64,000 bases of DNA. Source: Bartonella alsatica (lineage in GTDB: Bacteria; Pseudomonadota; Alphaproteobacteria; Rhizobiales; Rhizobiaceae). Within the stretch, counting starts at the first letter, position 1. Each line of letters opens with the position of its first letter. Shown here in pieces: positions 20,160 to 28,480 of this stretch. The position numbers were made by a program, and so were the translations under genes. Under the pieces are notes generated by a model. The model did no database searches. It was given only the letters and a program-made list of their open reading frames with translations, and had not been told where the DNA came from. Location: NCBI RefSeq assembly GCF_013388295.1, contig NZ_CP058235.1, positions 1,218,001-1,282,000 on the forward strand, given 5' to 3'.

Positions 20160-20928
20160 ATCACTTTAAAAAGAGATATGATTGGGTTTAAGGTTTTTAT
20201 TTGTAATCTGAGTTTCAATATGTTTTTAAATTTACTTGTCAGTCTACCTTTTTGCATAATTAAATTTTCTATATAACTAAAAGTATGCAAACATTTGTAT
20301 TTAACGCTTTAGTTTATCATTAGAACATGATAGCTTTTTTATATTATTAAAGAGTATTTAATCTAAAATTTCACATTATATGCGGTTAATTATATTGAGA
20401 GATGCAATTCAATTTTCTCAGTATTCATTGTTTCATTAATAGATTCTTCTTTTCAAGAGTAAAAGTTTATTATGTAAAAATTATCCGATAACTTAGTGGG
20501 GCACGAATAGAATTTGAATTCGGTAGCTACTTAAATATTGTACAACAATAACAAATGTTCCGTCTGCATTTCTTTTATCTATTGTTGGTAATGAAACAAA
20601 ACAAGCCTATAATTGATTGAATCGAAATAATGAAATCAAAATTGGAGAATACCAGTATCAGGTGAAGCCTCATCTAGAGTTTTTCTTGAAAATAAAATTT
20701 GGCCAGAACATGTTTCATTTATCTGCCGAATGCAAAAGAGAGTTTTAATATAGATGAGTATTTTCTGTTTTCTAAGAAGCTTCATGAGATTTTTTGTAAA
20801 AATAATCATTCTACTCCATAAATCTACTCCATAAAAATGATTTACAATAATTACATTCTGATATAAATTTTTTCCTGTCATACGAGTGAAAAACAGTAAA
20901 AACATAGCACTTGAGGGGGAAGGATGTC
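20160..20928. other. Non-coding region upstream of the microcin-like operon
   Basis: No supported gene between cycM and mccA. It should hold the mccA promoter. A 13-bp tandem repeat flanked by an inverted repeat lies at 20804-20842, and TATAAA near 20860 is a possible -10 box with a poor -35. A minus-strand open frame at 20636-20905 has no recognisable domain and I do not call it. Confidence 0.5.
20804..20842. repeat. Tandem 13-bp repeat flanked by inverted AATCATT/AATGATT
   Basis: TCTACTCCATAAA occurs twice in a row (20810-20822, 20823-20835), enclosed by AATCATT (20804-20810) and its inverse AATGATT (20836-20842). It lies about 90 bp before mccA, a position suitable for an operator. The function is inferred from position only. 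Confidence 0.6.
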
Positions 20929-20952
20929 ATGGATCATATAGGATTTAATTGA
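20929..20952 (+). CDS. mccA: MccA-like heptapeptide precursor, MDHIGFN
   Basis: A seven-codon gene, ATG GAT CAT ATA GGA TTT AAT TGA, encodes MDHIGFN. The site GGAAGGA lies four bases before the ATG. Known MccA peptides, such as E. coli MRTGNAN, are also about seven residues and end in Asn, the residue that MccB adenylates through an N-P bond. It sits directly upstream of the mccB homologue, with a stem-loop between them, as in the E. coli microcin C operon. An overlapping ATG at 20924 gives only MSWII and no terminal Asn. The call rests on length, terminal Asn, ribosome site and context; such a short gene has no statistical support by itself. Confidence 0.8.
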   Translation: MDHIGFN

Positions 20953-20962
20953 TAAGAAGAAT

Positions 20963-20993
20963 TTTCCCCCTGAAATTATTTTTCAGGGAGAAA
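20963..20993 (+). terminator. Stem-loop between mccA and mccB, likely attenuating terminator
   Basis: TTTCCCCCTGAAA pairs with TTTCAGGGAGAAA with a single C-A mismatch, around a five-base TTATT loop. It starts ten bases after the mccA stop. No clean T tract follows. In E. coli a hairpin at this place makes most transcripts end after mccA, so that peptide is made in excess over MccB; the same role is inferred here. Confidence 0.7.
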
Positions 20994-21025
20994 TTGATTT
21001 AGTGAATAAGCAGGGGGGGGGAGCG

Positions 21026-22090
21026 ATGGGACAGCACTATATTTTAGGGAAATATACCCGTGTTCTTATGCGTGAAGAAGATGCAATTTTCGGTGCTGGT
21101 TCAAAACAATTTGTTATTAATGAGAAAAAAGACTGGGAAAATTTTGTACTTCTCGCCGCACAATGGATCGAGAAAAAGACGATAAAAGAAGCGTATAATT
21201 CGCTATCTTCAGTTATGTTAAGAGAAGATTTTAACTATGCGTTTGACTTTCTTTTTTCTAACCATTTCCTTGTTTTAGCAGAGACATCGAACAATATTTT
21301 CAATCATCGGTATTCTAGAAATCATCTCCATTATCAAAGTTACGGTATGGATCCAGAGTCCGTTCAGCATATCCTTTCACAAAAAGTTGTGGTCATTTTA
21401 GGATGTGGCGGAATCGGTAATCATGTATCAGTGATCCTTGCATCTTCTGGGGTGGGGAAATTAATTCTTGTCGATAATGATGTGATCGAAATAACCAATC
21501 TTAGCAGACAAATTCTTTTTACTGAACAAGATATAGAGCTTCCTAAAACAACTGTTCTTCAACGTGAGTTGACACGCAGAAACAGTCAAATCGAGATTAG
21601 TGAATTACAAATGTCAATCACTACAAAAGAAGATATTAACAAATTGCCCAGAGCCGATTTGTGGATCATTTCTGCTGATACACCTGATCAGCTGGTACCA
21701 TGGATAAATGAATGGTGTGTAAAAAATAAACAAGCTTATATAAATTCTGGTTATGTCAATGATATCGCTGTATTTGGACCTTTTTATATACCTGGAAAAA
21801 CCGGTTGCTACGCATGCAGCTCATCCATAGGAAACCTCCCCCTAAAAAGCGACGGTTTAATCTATGAGGCTTGCGCTGCTATTAATAATAATTTTAAAGT
21901 TGCGACATTTCCCCCTGTAAATGCTCTTTCAGCAGCCATGTGTGCTAACGATGCTCTTAAATTCTTGGGTGATTATGGTGATCTACTTTCCACTGATCGT
22001 CGTGTGGGGATATGGAGTAGCAAACTTTTCATAGAAGAGCGTTCCTTAAAAAAGAACCCTCACTGTAAAGTCTGTGGAACAAAACAGTGA
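21026..22090 (+). CDS. mccB: MccB-like peptide adenylyltransferase (ThiF/E1 fold)
   Basis: The 354-residue protein matches microcin C7 MccB in length and along its course. An N-terminal peptide-binding domain (about 1-100) ends in HRYSRNHLHYQSYG, followed by the ATP-binding GCGGIGNHVSVILASSGVG (126-144), VDNDVIEITNLSRQ, and YINSGYVNDIAVFGPFYIPG. Zinc is held by C261/C264 (CYAC) and C347/C350 (CKVC). MccB uses two ATP to turn the C-terminal Asn of MccA into an isoasparaginyl N-P-linked AMP. I chose ATG 21026 with a G-rich ribosome site (nine G then AGCG); a GTG at 21002 is also in frame. It differs clearly from the MoeB-type protein at 24 kb. Confidence 0.92.
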   Translation: MGQHYILGKYTRVLMREEDAIFGAGSKQFVINEKKDWENFVLLAAQWIEKKTIKEAYNSLSSVMLREDFNYAFDFLFSNHFLVLAETSNNIFNHRYSRNHLHYQSYGMDPESVQHILSQKVVVILGCGGIGNHVSVILASSGVGKLILVDNDVIEITNLSRQILFTEQDIELPKTTVLQRELTRRNSQIEISELQMSITTKEDINKLPRADLWIISADTPDQLVPWINEWCVKNKQAYINSGYVNDIAVFGPFYIPGKTGCYACSSSIGNLPLKSDGLIYEACAAINNNFKVATFPPVNALSAAMCANDALKFLGDYGDLLSTDRRVGIWSSKLFIEERSLKKNPHCKVCGTKQ

Positions 22091-23322
22091 ATAACCCTCA
22101 AACGCTCTCTGTAACCTATGGATCTTACCATGCAGTACGTATGCTGATCGGTGTTTATCACGCCATTTTTTTAATATCTATGGGGGTTACCCTATCCCAA
22201 TTGGCTTTGCTTCAAGTCGTCTTTTCGGTAACTGTTTTGCTTCTTGATTTTCCTTGTGCTGTCTTAGCTGACAGATATCGACGTAAATACCTAGTCATGG
22301 CTGGAGTTTTTATGACGGGATTGTTTTATCTTCTCTGTCTTCAAGCCCCCAATATAACGGTGCTCATCGTTGCACAAATTTTCTATGCAGCAGGAATTAG
22401 CTTCATTGCCAGTGCAATTGATGGGTGGATTTACCATTCTCTAGGAAATAAACAAGACCACTTTTCGTATTATGCACATCTCTCTCACCAGGTAAACTCC
22501 TTTGGCAGCGTTTTCAGTGGTATCATAGGAATCGCAACGATATATTATTCTAAGCAATATTTTATGGGGTATATTATCTCAGGTATTCTAATGGGAATAA
22601 TTTTCTTTATATTCCTTGTTGTTCCTGAAAAGAAAATATCAGTTTGTGAAGAAACAAAAACAAAAACCATCCTGCAAAATGCTAAGGAAACGCTCTGGAT
22701 ATTTCAAAACACCGTGGGAGGAGCATGGTTTATTGTGCTAATGTGCCTGTTCAGCGCTGGCATTCAGATTATTTATCACTTCTGGCAGCCTATAATACTT
22801 TCAAGGGAAAAAATCGTTCATCTCAATGGCTCGCAGATGTTGGTACTCATGTTTTGCCATATAGGCGCCTTCTCGGCTCAATATTTTTCCAATTCACTAA
22901 TGTCGAGATATCACATACTTGATAAAAAGTATAAGGATTCTATGAAATATTTTTCATTTTTTTCTGCTCTTATGTGTATTGCTCTTTATTTTTTCGTTCA
23001 GCGCAATCAAATTGCTATGTCAGTCATCGCATTTTCATTAATTCATGGATTTATTTGCACTGTACCAATAGGAGCAAAGAGCCTATTTTTTTCAGAATTG
23101 AACCAAAAACAAACCCAACATATTTCTGGTATCGTTGGCGCCGTATCTTTCAGCGCAAGAATATTTTCAATAGCGATCTTAAGTGTTATTTCATTTCTCC
23201 CTGCAAATATTTCACCGTCTTATTATCTTATATTACCAACTGTGACTTTTTTCATGTGTGGCTTGATAATTAAGAAATGGATGTCATTCTCTCAAAAGTC
23301 TATTTTGAAAAAAACGCTATGA
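22087..23322 (+). CDS. mccC: MFS exporter, MccC-like (microcin C efflux)
   Basis: The 411-residue protein has about twelve hydrophobic helices and the major-facilitator motif A DFPCAVLADRYRRKYL after helix 2. It begins at a GTG that overlaps the mccB stop (GTGA), so translation is coupled. In the E. coli operon MccC is the MFS pump that exports microcin C and gives part of the producer's protection. By sequence alone it could be another drug-type MFS protein; the call rests on operon position directly after mccB. No further cotranscribed gene follows. Confidence 0.85.
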   Translation: MNNPQTLSVTYGSYHAVRMLIGVYHAIFLISMGVTLSQLALLQVVFSVTVLLLDFPCAVLADRYRRKYLVMAGVFMTGLFYLLCLQAPNITVLIVAQIFYAAGISFIASAIDGWIYHSLGNKQDHFSYYAHLSHQVNSFGSVFSGIIGIATIYYSKQYFMGYIISGILMGIIFFIFLVVPEKKISVCEETKTKTILQNAKETLWIFQNTVGGAWFIVLMCLFSAGIQIIYHFWQPIILSREKIVHLNGSQMLVLMFCHIGAFSAQYFSNSLMSRYHILDKKYKDSMKYFSFFSALMCIALYFFVQRNQIAMSVIAFSLIHGFICTVPIGAKSLFFSELNQKQTQHISGIVGAVSFSARIFSIAILSVISFLPANISPSYYLILPTVTFFMCGLIIKKWMSFSQKSILKKTL

Positions 23323-23975
23323 TAAATACAGTTGAAAGAGTAATTTACAGTTAAAAAGAGTGATTGCTTTTGGAATTTTGTAGATCAAGGAAATTATCAA
23401 GATTCATTTTACTCATGAAATAGGACAATTTGCTGCCAGAAATTTTTCTGTATTATAAATTACTGAATTAAGCACGCTAAAATCATATAGAATTCTGTAT
23501 TGCTAAAGATGGTTTATTTCATCCGAGTACGGTTTCTAAGATTTCTTTGACAAACTGCAATTTTGCTTTTTTTCAGGAGTATAGAGAAAAGAGCTTTTAT
23601 CAGAAGTCGTGAGAATAAGAAAAAAGAGGAGATCATTAATATATTGAAGTCTTTTATAAAATTGATTTTGTTTCTTTTAGTTGTTATCACTACCCACATG
23701 CGTTTTCTGATGGATAAAGTCAGCCAATTTATTCTTCTACCCGCAATCATCTTCAAGTCGTACTTTAGGTAGTTGACGTTTTCTTTTGATGCTAAGTGTG
23801 CGAGTGCAGATTATTGAGTTTTTAGATCATTTCTAGCCCAAATATCATTTGGATTATTTGTTTATCAATCATTATTTGAGGGTTATTAGAATGTTGGCAC
23901 ATGAAGTGATTGTCATGTGTAATAGAAGAATAGCTGAATAGAGTTCAGCTAATTATACTTTTATCGTCTCTAAAC
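23323..23975. other. Non-coding stretch after the microcin-like operon
   Basis: About 650 bp between the convergent mccC and moeB-like genes. I find no homologue of mccD, mccE or mccF, no tRNA and no strong terminator. Overlapping short frames at 23514-23772 on both strands lack protein character. Confidence 0.5.
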
Positions 23976-24764
23976 TTATACGCACACCTTAATGGCTGCT
24001 GCATTTTCGTTAGAATCTGAGCGTTTATAGGTAATTATATGAAATTGCGCTAATAACCCATTGTAGAGAAGAATTTTTCCTACTAGGGGTTCACCAATAT
24101 TTGTGATAAGTTTAATGACTTCCATTGCTTGTAGTGTCCCGATGACTCCAGGTAAAGCACCTATGATTCCAATTTCAGTACATGTCGGAATAGTACTGGC
24201 AGCTGGCTGGTTGGGGAATAAATCACGGTAGTGAGGGTTATTATCTTTATAAGGCATGAGCACCGTTAATGAACCGTCAAAACGTTCTACAGCACCGCTT
24301 ATTAAAGGTTTTGCGCATTTGGCAGCGTGATCAGCAAGTAGGTAGCGCGTGGTAAAATTATCACTACAATCAACAATGATGTCATAGACATTTAACAATT
24401 TATCCACATTACTTTTATTCAACCTTAAATTGTGTTTTTCAACTGTAACATGGGGATTTATTTCTTTTATAGTGATTTGGGCACTCTCAGTTTTTCTTTG
24501 GTTAATTGTGTTAGTTTTGTGAATAACTTGGCGTTGCAAATTAGAAAGTGAAACGATGTCATCATCAACAATTCCAAGGGTTCCAACACCTGCTGCAGCT
24601 AAATAGGTTAGGACAGGAGCACCAAGACCACCTGCACCAACAACAAGAACACGTGCAGCTTTAAGCTTTTGTTGACCCGCACCTCCAATTTCAGGCAAAA
24701 GAATATGACGTGCATAGCGTTCGATTTCCTGGTTGCTTAATTTTATATCAGCTTTTTGTATCAT
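23976..24764 (-). CDS. MoeB/ThiF/HesA-family adenylyltransferase
   Basis: This 262-residue E1-like protein has IERYARHILLPEIGGAGQQK at the N-terminus, the nucleotide-binding VLVVGAGGLGAPVLTYLAAAG at about 39-59, VDDDIVSLSNLQRQ, and DCSDNFTTRYL. It is likely to adenylate a small sulfur-carrier protein (MoaD or ThiS). It lacks the paired CxxC zinc motifs of E. coli MoeB, keeping only a single Cys in IPTCTEIGIIGALPGVIG, as do many alphaproteobacterial members, and has no rhodanese domain. Molybdopterin or thiamine use cannot be decided here. Confidence 0.9.
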   Translation of the reverse strand: MIQKADIKLSNQEIERYARHILLPEIGGAGQQKLKAARVLVVGAGGLGAPVLTYLAAAGVGTLGIVDDDIVSLSNLQRQVIHKTNTINQRKTESAQITIKEINPHVTVEKHNLRLNKSNVDKLLNVYDIIVDCSDNFTTRYLLADHAAKCAKPLISGAVERFDGSLTVLMPYKDNNPHYRDLFPNQPAASTIPTCTEIGIIGALPGVIGTLQAMEVIKLITNIGEPLVGKILLYNGLLAQFHIITYKRSDSNENAAAIKVCV

Positions 24765-24849
24765 AGGCTTTCTCTTAGCATAGTTCTTTTATATTTACTG
24801 AGTTTATGATGTATAGACCAGTCTGTTTTCGTATAGGGAGGTTTTATTC

Positions 24850-25788
24850 ATGAAAGTTGCCATTCAGATGAATCATATTTCAACCATTCAGATTCAAGGG
24901 GATACGACATTTGCACTTGCTTTAGCAGCGCAAGAGCGCGGACATGCTCTCTTTCATTATACACCAGATCGTTTATTTATGCGTGATGGTTGTGTGATTG
25001 CACAATTGGAATCATTGACAGTACATGATGAAGAAGGGAACCATTATCAATTAGGAAAGTCTGTACGCACAGAGTTAACGGATATGGATGTAGTTCTTTT
25101 ACGCCAAGACCCGCCTTTTGATCTCAATTATATCACCACAACGCATTTGTTAGAACGCATTCATCCTAAGACATTGATTGTGAATGATCCAGCATGGGTG
25201 CGCAATAGTCCAGAAAAAATTTTTGTAACTGAATTTCCTGATTTAATGCCAGAGACTTTAATTACGAAAGACATTGAAGAAATAATGGCTTTTAGAACTA
25301 CATTTGGTGATATTATTGTGAAACCACTTTATGGTAATGGAGGTACTGGTGTTTTCTATTTGAAACAGGATGATCGCAATTTAGCATCGCTCTTAGAAAT
25401 GTTTGAGCAAATTTATCACGAACCTTTTATTGTTCAGCGCTATTTAGAGGCAGTGCGAAAAGGGGATAAACGAATTATTTTGCTTGATGGTATCCCTGTT
25501 GGAGCGATTAATCGGATTGCCGCAGAAACGGATATTCGTTCTAATATGCATGTTGGAGGTCGGGCAGAAAATATTGATTTAACAGAACGTGATCATGAAA
25601 TTTGTGAACGTATTGGTCCTGTTTTAAAGAAACGTGGCCTTCTTCTTGTGGGAATTGATGTGATTGGAGATTATATAACAGAAATAAATGTGACATCTCC
25701 TACTGGAATTCGTGAAATTAAACGCTTTGGTGGTACAGATGTTGCTCATCTTTTCTGGGATATTGTTGAGTGCAAACGTTCAAATTAA
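24850..25788 (+). CDS. gshB: Glutathione synthetase GshB
   Basis: The 312-residue ATP-grasp enzyme joins gamma-glutamylcysteine and glycine. The N-terminus [66 protein letters not shown] and [18 protein letters not shown] are typical prokaryotic GshB segments. ATG 24850 has GGGAGG upstream. It is divergent from the moeB-like gene, with an 85-bp shared promoter region. Confidence 0.96.
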   Translation: MKVAIQMNHISTIQIQGDTTFALALAAQERGHALFHYTPDRLFMRDGCVIAQLESLTVHDEEGNHYQLGKSVRTELTDMDVVLLRQDPPFDLNYITTTHLLERIHPKTLIVNDPAWVRNSPEKIFVTEFPDLMPETLITKDIEEIMAFRTTFGDIIVKPLYGNGGTGVFYLKQDDRNLASLLEMFEQIYHEPFIVQRYLEAVRKGDKRIILLDGIPVGAINRIAAETDIRSNMHVGGRAENIDLTERDHEICERIGPVLKKRGLLLVGIDVIGDYITEINVTSPTGIREIKRFGGTDVAHLFWDIVECKRSN

Positions 25789-25935
25789 ATTTATTTGAAC
25801 AACAAGAAAAAACATGATTTTATCAGAAAAAGTTATTAATGTTGTTTTTTTATATTTGTTATACTGCAAATATGAACTAGAATTACCGTTTAATATAAAT
25901 GGTAGGTCTTGACCTAAATTTTAGGGAGTTTATGG

Positions 25936-26982
25936 ATGGGCAAAGTGTTATCCATTGGAGTAGGACTGGTTTTTGCGGTACTATTGTCAGTGCATAGAGG
26001 AAACGCACGTGATCAAATTCAGATAGCTGGTTCATCTACAGTTTTGCCTTACCAAAAGATAGCCGCTGAGATATTTGGAGAAATATATCCTCATTTTAAG
26101 GTTCCCGTTATCGAATCGGGCGGAACAGGGGCTGGTATTAAGGAATTTTGCCGCGGCATTGGGGAGAACACAATTGATATCGTTAATGCTTCTCGGGCAA
26201 TGAAGCTTAGTGAATTACAGTCTTGTATTGATGCTGGTGTAAAAGATGTTGAAGAGGTACGCATTGGATATGATGGTATTGTCTTTGCAACAGATATAAA
26301 TGGTCCTGATTGGAAATTACAGCCTGTAGATATTTATAAAGCACTTGCTGCTCGAATTATTAAAGATGGAAAATTGCAGCCCAATAACGTTTCAAAATGG
26401 AGTGCAGTCAATCGTGCTCTTCCTGATTGGACGATAGCAGCTTATATTCCTGGAGAGAAACATGGAACACGTGAAGTTTTTGAAGAGAAATTGCTCTCTG
26501 TAGGTTGTAAAGATAGTGGAGCAGTTGATGTAATGAAGTCTTTAGGGATGAAGGATAAGGAGATACACGCTGCTTGTGTTGCAGTGCGGAAGGATGGAAA
26601 GGTCATTGATATTGATGGTGATTATTCTGAAACATTTGCGCGTTTAACTTCTAATAAAACAGGAATTGGTGTTTTTGGTTTATCTTTTTATCAAAATAAT
26701 GCTGATAAGCTAAAGGTTGCAGATATTAATGGTTTTGCGCCGACCGTTGAAACAATTTCTAGTGGACAATATCCAATTTCTCGTCCGCTCTTTTTCTATG
26801 TTAAGAAAGCACATTTAGGTATTATTCCAGGATTACAGGAATATGTTGACTTTTTTCTTTCCGATCAAATAATTGGTCCAGATAGTCCTTTGGCTGAATA
26901 TGGTTTGGTTTTTGCTTCTGAGGAAGAGCGAAAAACGCAACGTTCTGCTTTTTCTGCTGGTAGAGTTATGATGTTGAAATAA
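25936..26982 (+). CDS. pstS: Phosphate ABC transporter substrate-binding protein PstS
   Basis: The 348-residue periplasmic protein has a signal peptide (VLSIGVGLVFAVLLSVHRGNA) and binds inorganic phosphate. Typical segments are IQIAGSSTVLPYQKIAAE, VPVIESGGTGAGIKEFC, NASRAMKLSE and the C-terminal YPISRPLFFYVKKAH. GGGAG precedes the ATG. It heads pstSCAB-phoU. Confidence 0.95.
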   Translation: MGKVLSIGVGLVFAVLLSVHRGNARDQIQIAGSSTVLPYQKIAAEIFGEIYPHFKVPVIESGGTGAGIKEFCRGIGENTIDIVNASRAMKLSELQSCIDAGVKDVEEVRIGYDGIVFATDINGPDWKLQPVDIYKALAARIIKDGKLQPNNVSKWSAVNRALPDWTIAAYIPGEKHGTREVFEEKLLSVGCKDSGAVDVMKSLGMKDKEIHAACVAVRKDGKVIDIDGDYSETFARLTSNKTGIGVFGLSFYQNNADKLKVADINGFAPTVETISSGQYPISRPLFFYVKKAHLGIIPGLQEYVDFFLSDQIIGPDSPLAEYGLVFASEEERKTQRSAFSAGRVMMLK

Positions 26983-27019
26983 TTTTCTGGGCTACTTTTA
27001 AAAAAAATTGAAAGACAAT

Positions 27020-28480
27020 ATGCACATTTCCTTTATTATTTTTCTGTTATTGATTCTTGGATTTGTTGGCTTTTGTATTTCTTATATGCGAGCACGCTCT
27101 CTTGAATACGCACACTACAAGATGCATTCTCGTGCGTATTATTATGGGTGGTGGACATTTTTAATAACTGTTATTCCGCCTCTTGTTTTTTTAATTTTTT
27201 GGAATGGTACGAGTAAAATTTATTTAGAGTATAGCGTTTCTCGAGAAGTTGAGGCTTATAGTGCGCATATAACAGAGCTTGTGAATCATGACCTTATTTG
27301 GGGGACTATACGAAGTTTGGTCAAAGTGCTTCATCGTTTTGATGGGGATCTTACTACGGCTTCATATGAAGAAGTGCGGGCGCAATTATTCACGAAAGGA
27401 TTTATTTTACCTAATGAAGCATCAGATGATGTATTAAGGATAGCACAATCATGGGTATCTTCTTCTAAAAAGCTCCAGTTTATTGGTAATAGCTTCCTTT
27501 TTGTCATTGCATTCTTTGGTTTCATCTGTGGTCTTATGCAAATTGCTCCCCATCAGCGTGCACGCAATAAGGTTGAGTGTTTAATTGTTATTGGGTTGGG
27601 TTGTGCGTCTATCGTTGCAGTCTTGACGACAGTAGCCATTGCACTTTCCATGTTTTTTCAAACAGTGAGCTTTTTTCAGTCTGTATCTTTTTCAAATTTC
27701 TTTTTTGGAACGGTTTGGGATCCGCGTTTTTCAGTGAGCGGTTCGAGCAATGAAGTAGGGCAATTTGGTTTAATACCACTGCTTGCCGGTACACTTTATA
27801 TTGCATTTGTAGCAATGCTTTTTGCTGTGCCAGTAGGATTATTTTCAGCCCTTTATATAGCCGAATATGCTTCAGCTCGATTACGAACGATAGTAAAGCC
27901 ATTGTTAGAAGTTCTTGCTGGTATTCCAACCATTGTTTATGGTTTTTTTGCTTTAAAGGTTGTCGGACCATTTTTACGTGATCTTTCTATTTCTCTCTCT
28001 AATGGTTTTGGCTTTATTATGGCTCAAAGTGTTTTTACCGCTGGAATTGTGATGGGAATTATGTTGATACCTTTTGTTTCCTCTTTGTCGGATGATGTTA
28101 TTACGGCTGTTCCACGCATTTTGCGTGAAGGATCGTATGGTTTAGGAGCAACACAATCGGAAACGATAAAAAAAGTGGTTATACCTGCGGCGCTTCCTGG
28201 GATTATTGGAGCAATTTTATTGACAGCATCACGTGCAATTGGAGAGACGATGATCGTGGTTTTGGCAGCAGGTGTCGCAGCAAATTTAACACTTAATCCG
28301 TTTGAAGCTATGACCACGATGACGGTTAAAATTGTTAATCAATTGACAGGTGATTTTGAGTTTAATTCTCCTCAAACTCTTGTTGCTTTTGCTTTAGGAA
28401 TGACACTTTTTGTTATAACTCTTTTGATGAATATTCTTGCTCTTTATATCGTGCGTAAATATGGGGAACAATATGAATGA
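27020..28480 (+). CDS. pstC: Phosphate ABC transporter permease PstC
   Basis: The 486-residue inner-membrane permease has the long N-terminal extension typical of alphaproteobacterial PstC. It shows two helices before about residue 190 and the core ABC permease domain after about 240 (GTLYIAFVAMLFAVPVGLFS, ALYIAEYA). The EAA-like loop is LREGSYGLGATQSETIKKV. I prefer ATG 27020 to a TTG four codons earlier. Its end overlaps pstA by four bases (ATGA). Confidence 0.94.
   Translation: MHISFIIFLLLILGFVGFCISYMRARSLEYAHYKMHSRAYYYGWWTFLITVIPPLVFLIFWNGTSKIYLEYSVSREVEAYSAHITELVNHDLIWGTIRSLVKVLHRFDGDLTTASYEEVRAQLFTKGFILPNEASDDVLRIAQSWVSSSKKLQFIGNSFLFVIAFFGFICGLMQIAPHQRARNKVECLIVIGLGCASIVAVLTTVAIALSMFFQTVSFFQSVSFSNFFFGTVWDPRFSVSGSSNEVGQFGLIPLLAGTLYIAFVAMLFAVPVGLFSALYIAEYASARLRTIVKPLLEVLAGIPTIVYGFFALKVVGPFLRDLSISLSNGFGFIMAQSVFTAGIVMGIMLIPFVSSLSDDVITAVPRILREGSYGLGATQSETIKKVVIPAALPGIIGAILLTASRAIGETMIVVLAAGVAANLTLNPFEAMTTMTVKIVNQLTGDFEFNSPQTLVAFALGMTLFVITLLMNILALYIVRKYGEQYE

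Noticed and set aside
20495-20535. tRNA or tmRNA 3'-end-like sequence (minus strand TTCAAATTCTATTCGTGCCCCA) upstream of the microcin-like operon
   Set aside because: The arms that would flank the TTCAAAT loop do not pair, and no acceptor or anticodon arm is visible; probably chance in AT-rich DNA.
20636-20905. 89-codon open frame on the minus strand upstream of mccA
   Set aside because: No recognisable domain, no good ribosome binding site, and it covers the likely mccA promoter region.
27609-27971. 120-codon open frame antisense to pstC
   Set aside because: Shadow of the pstC transmembrane region; no start signal and no protein family.
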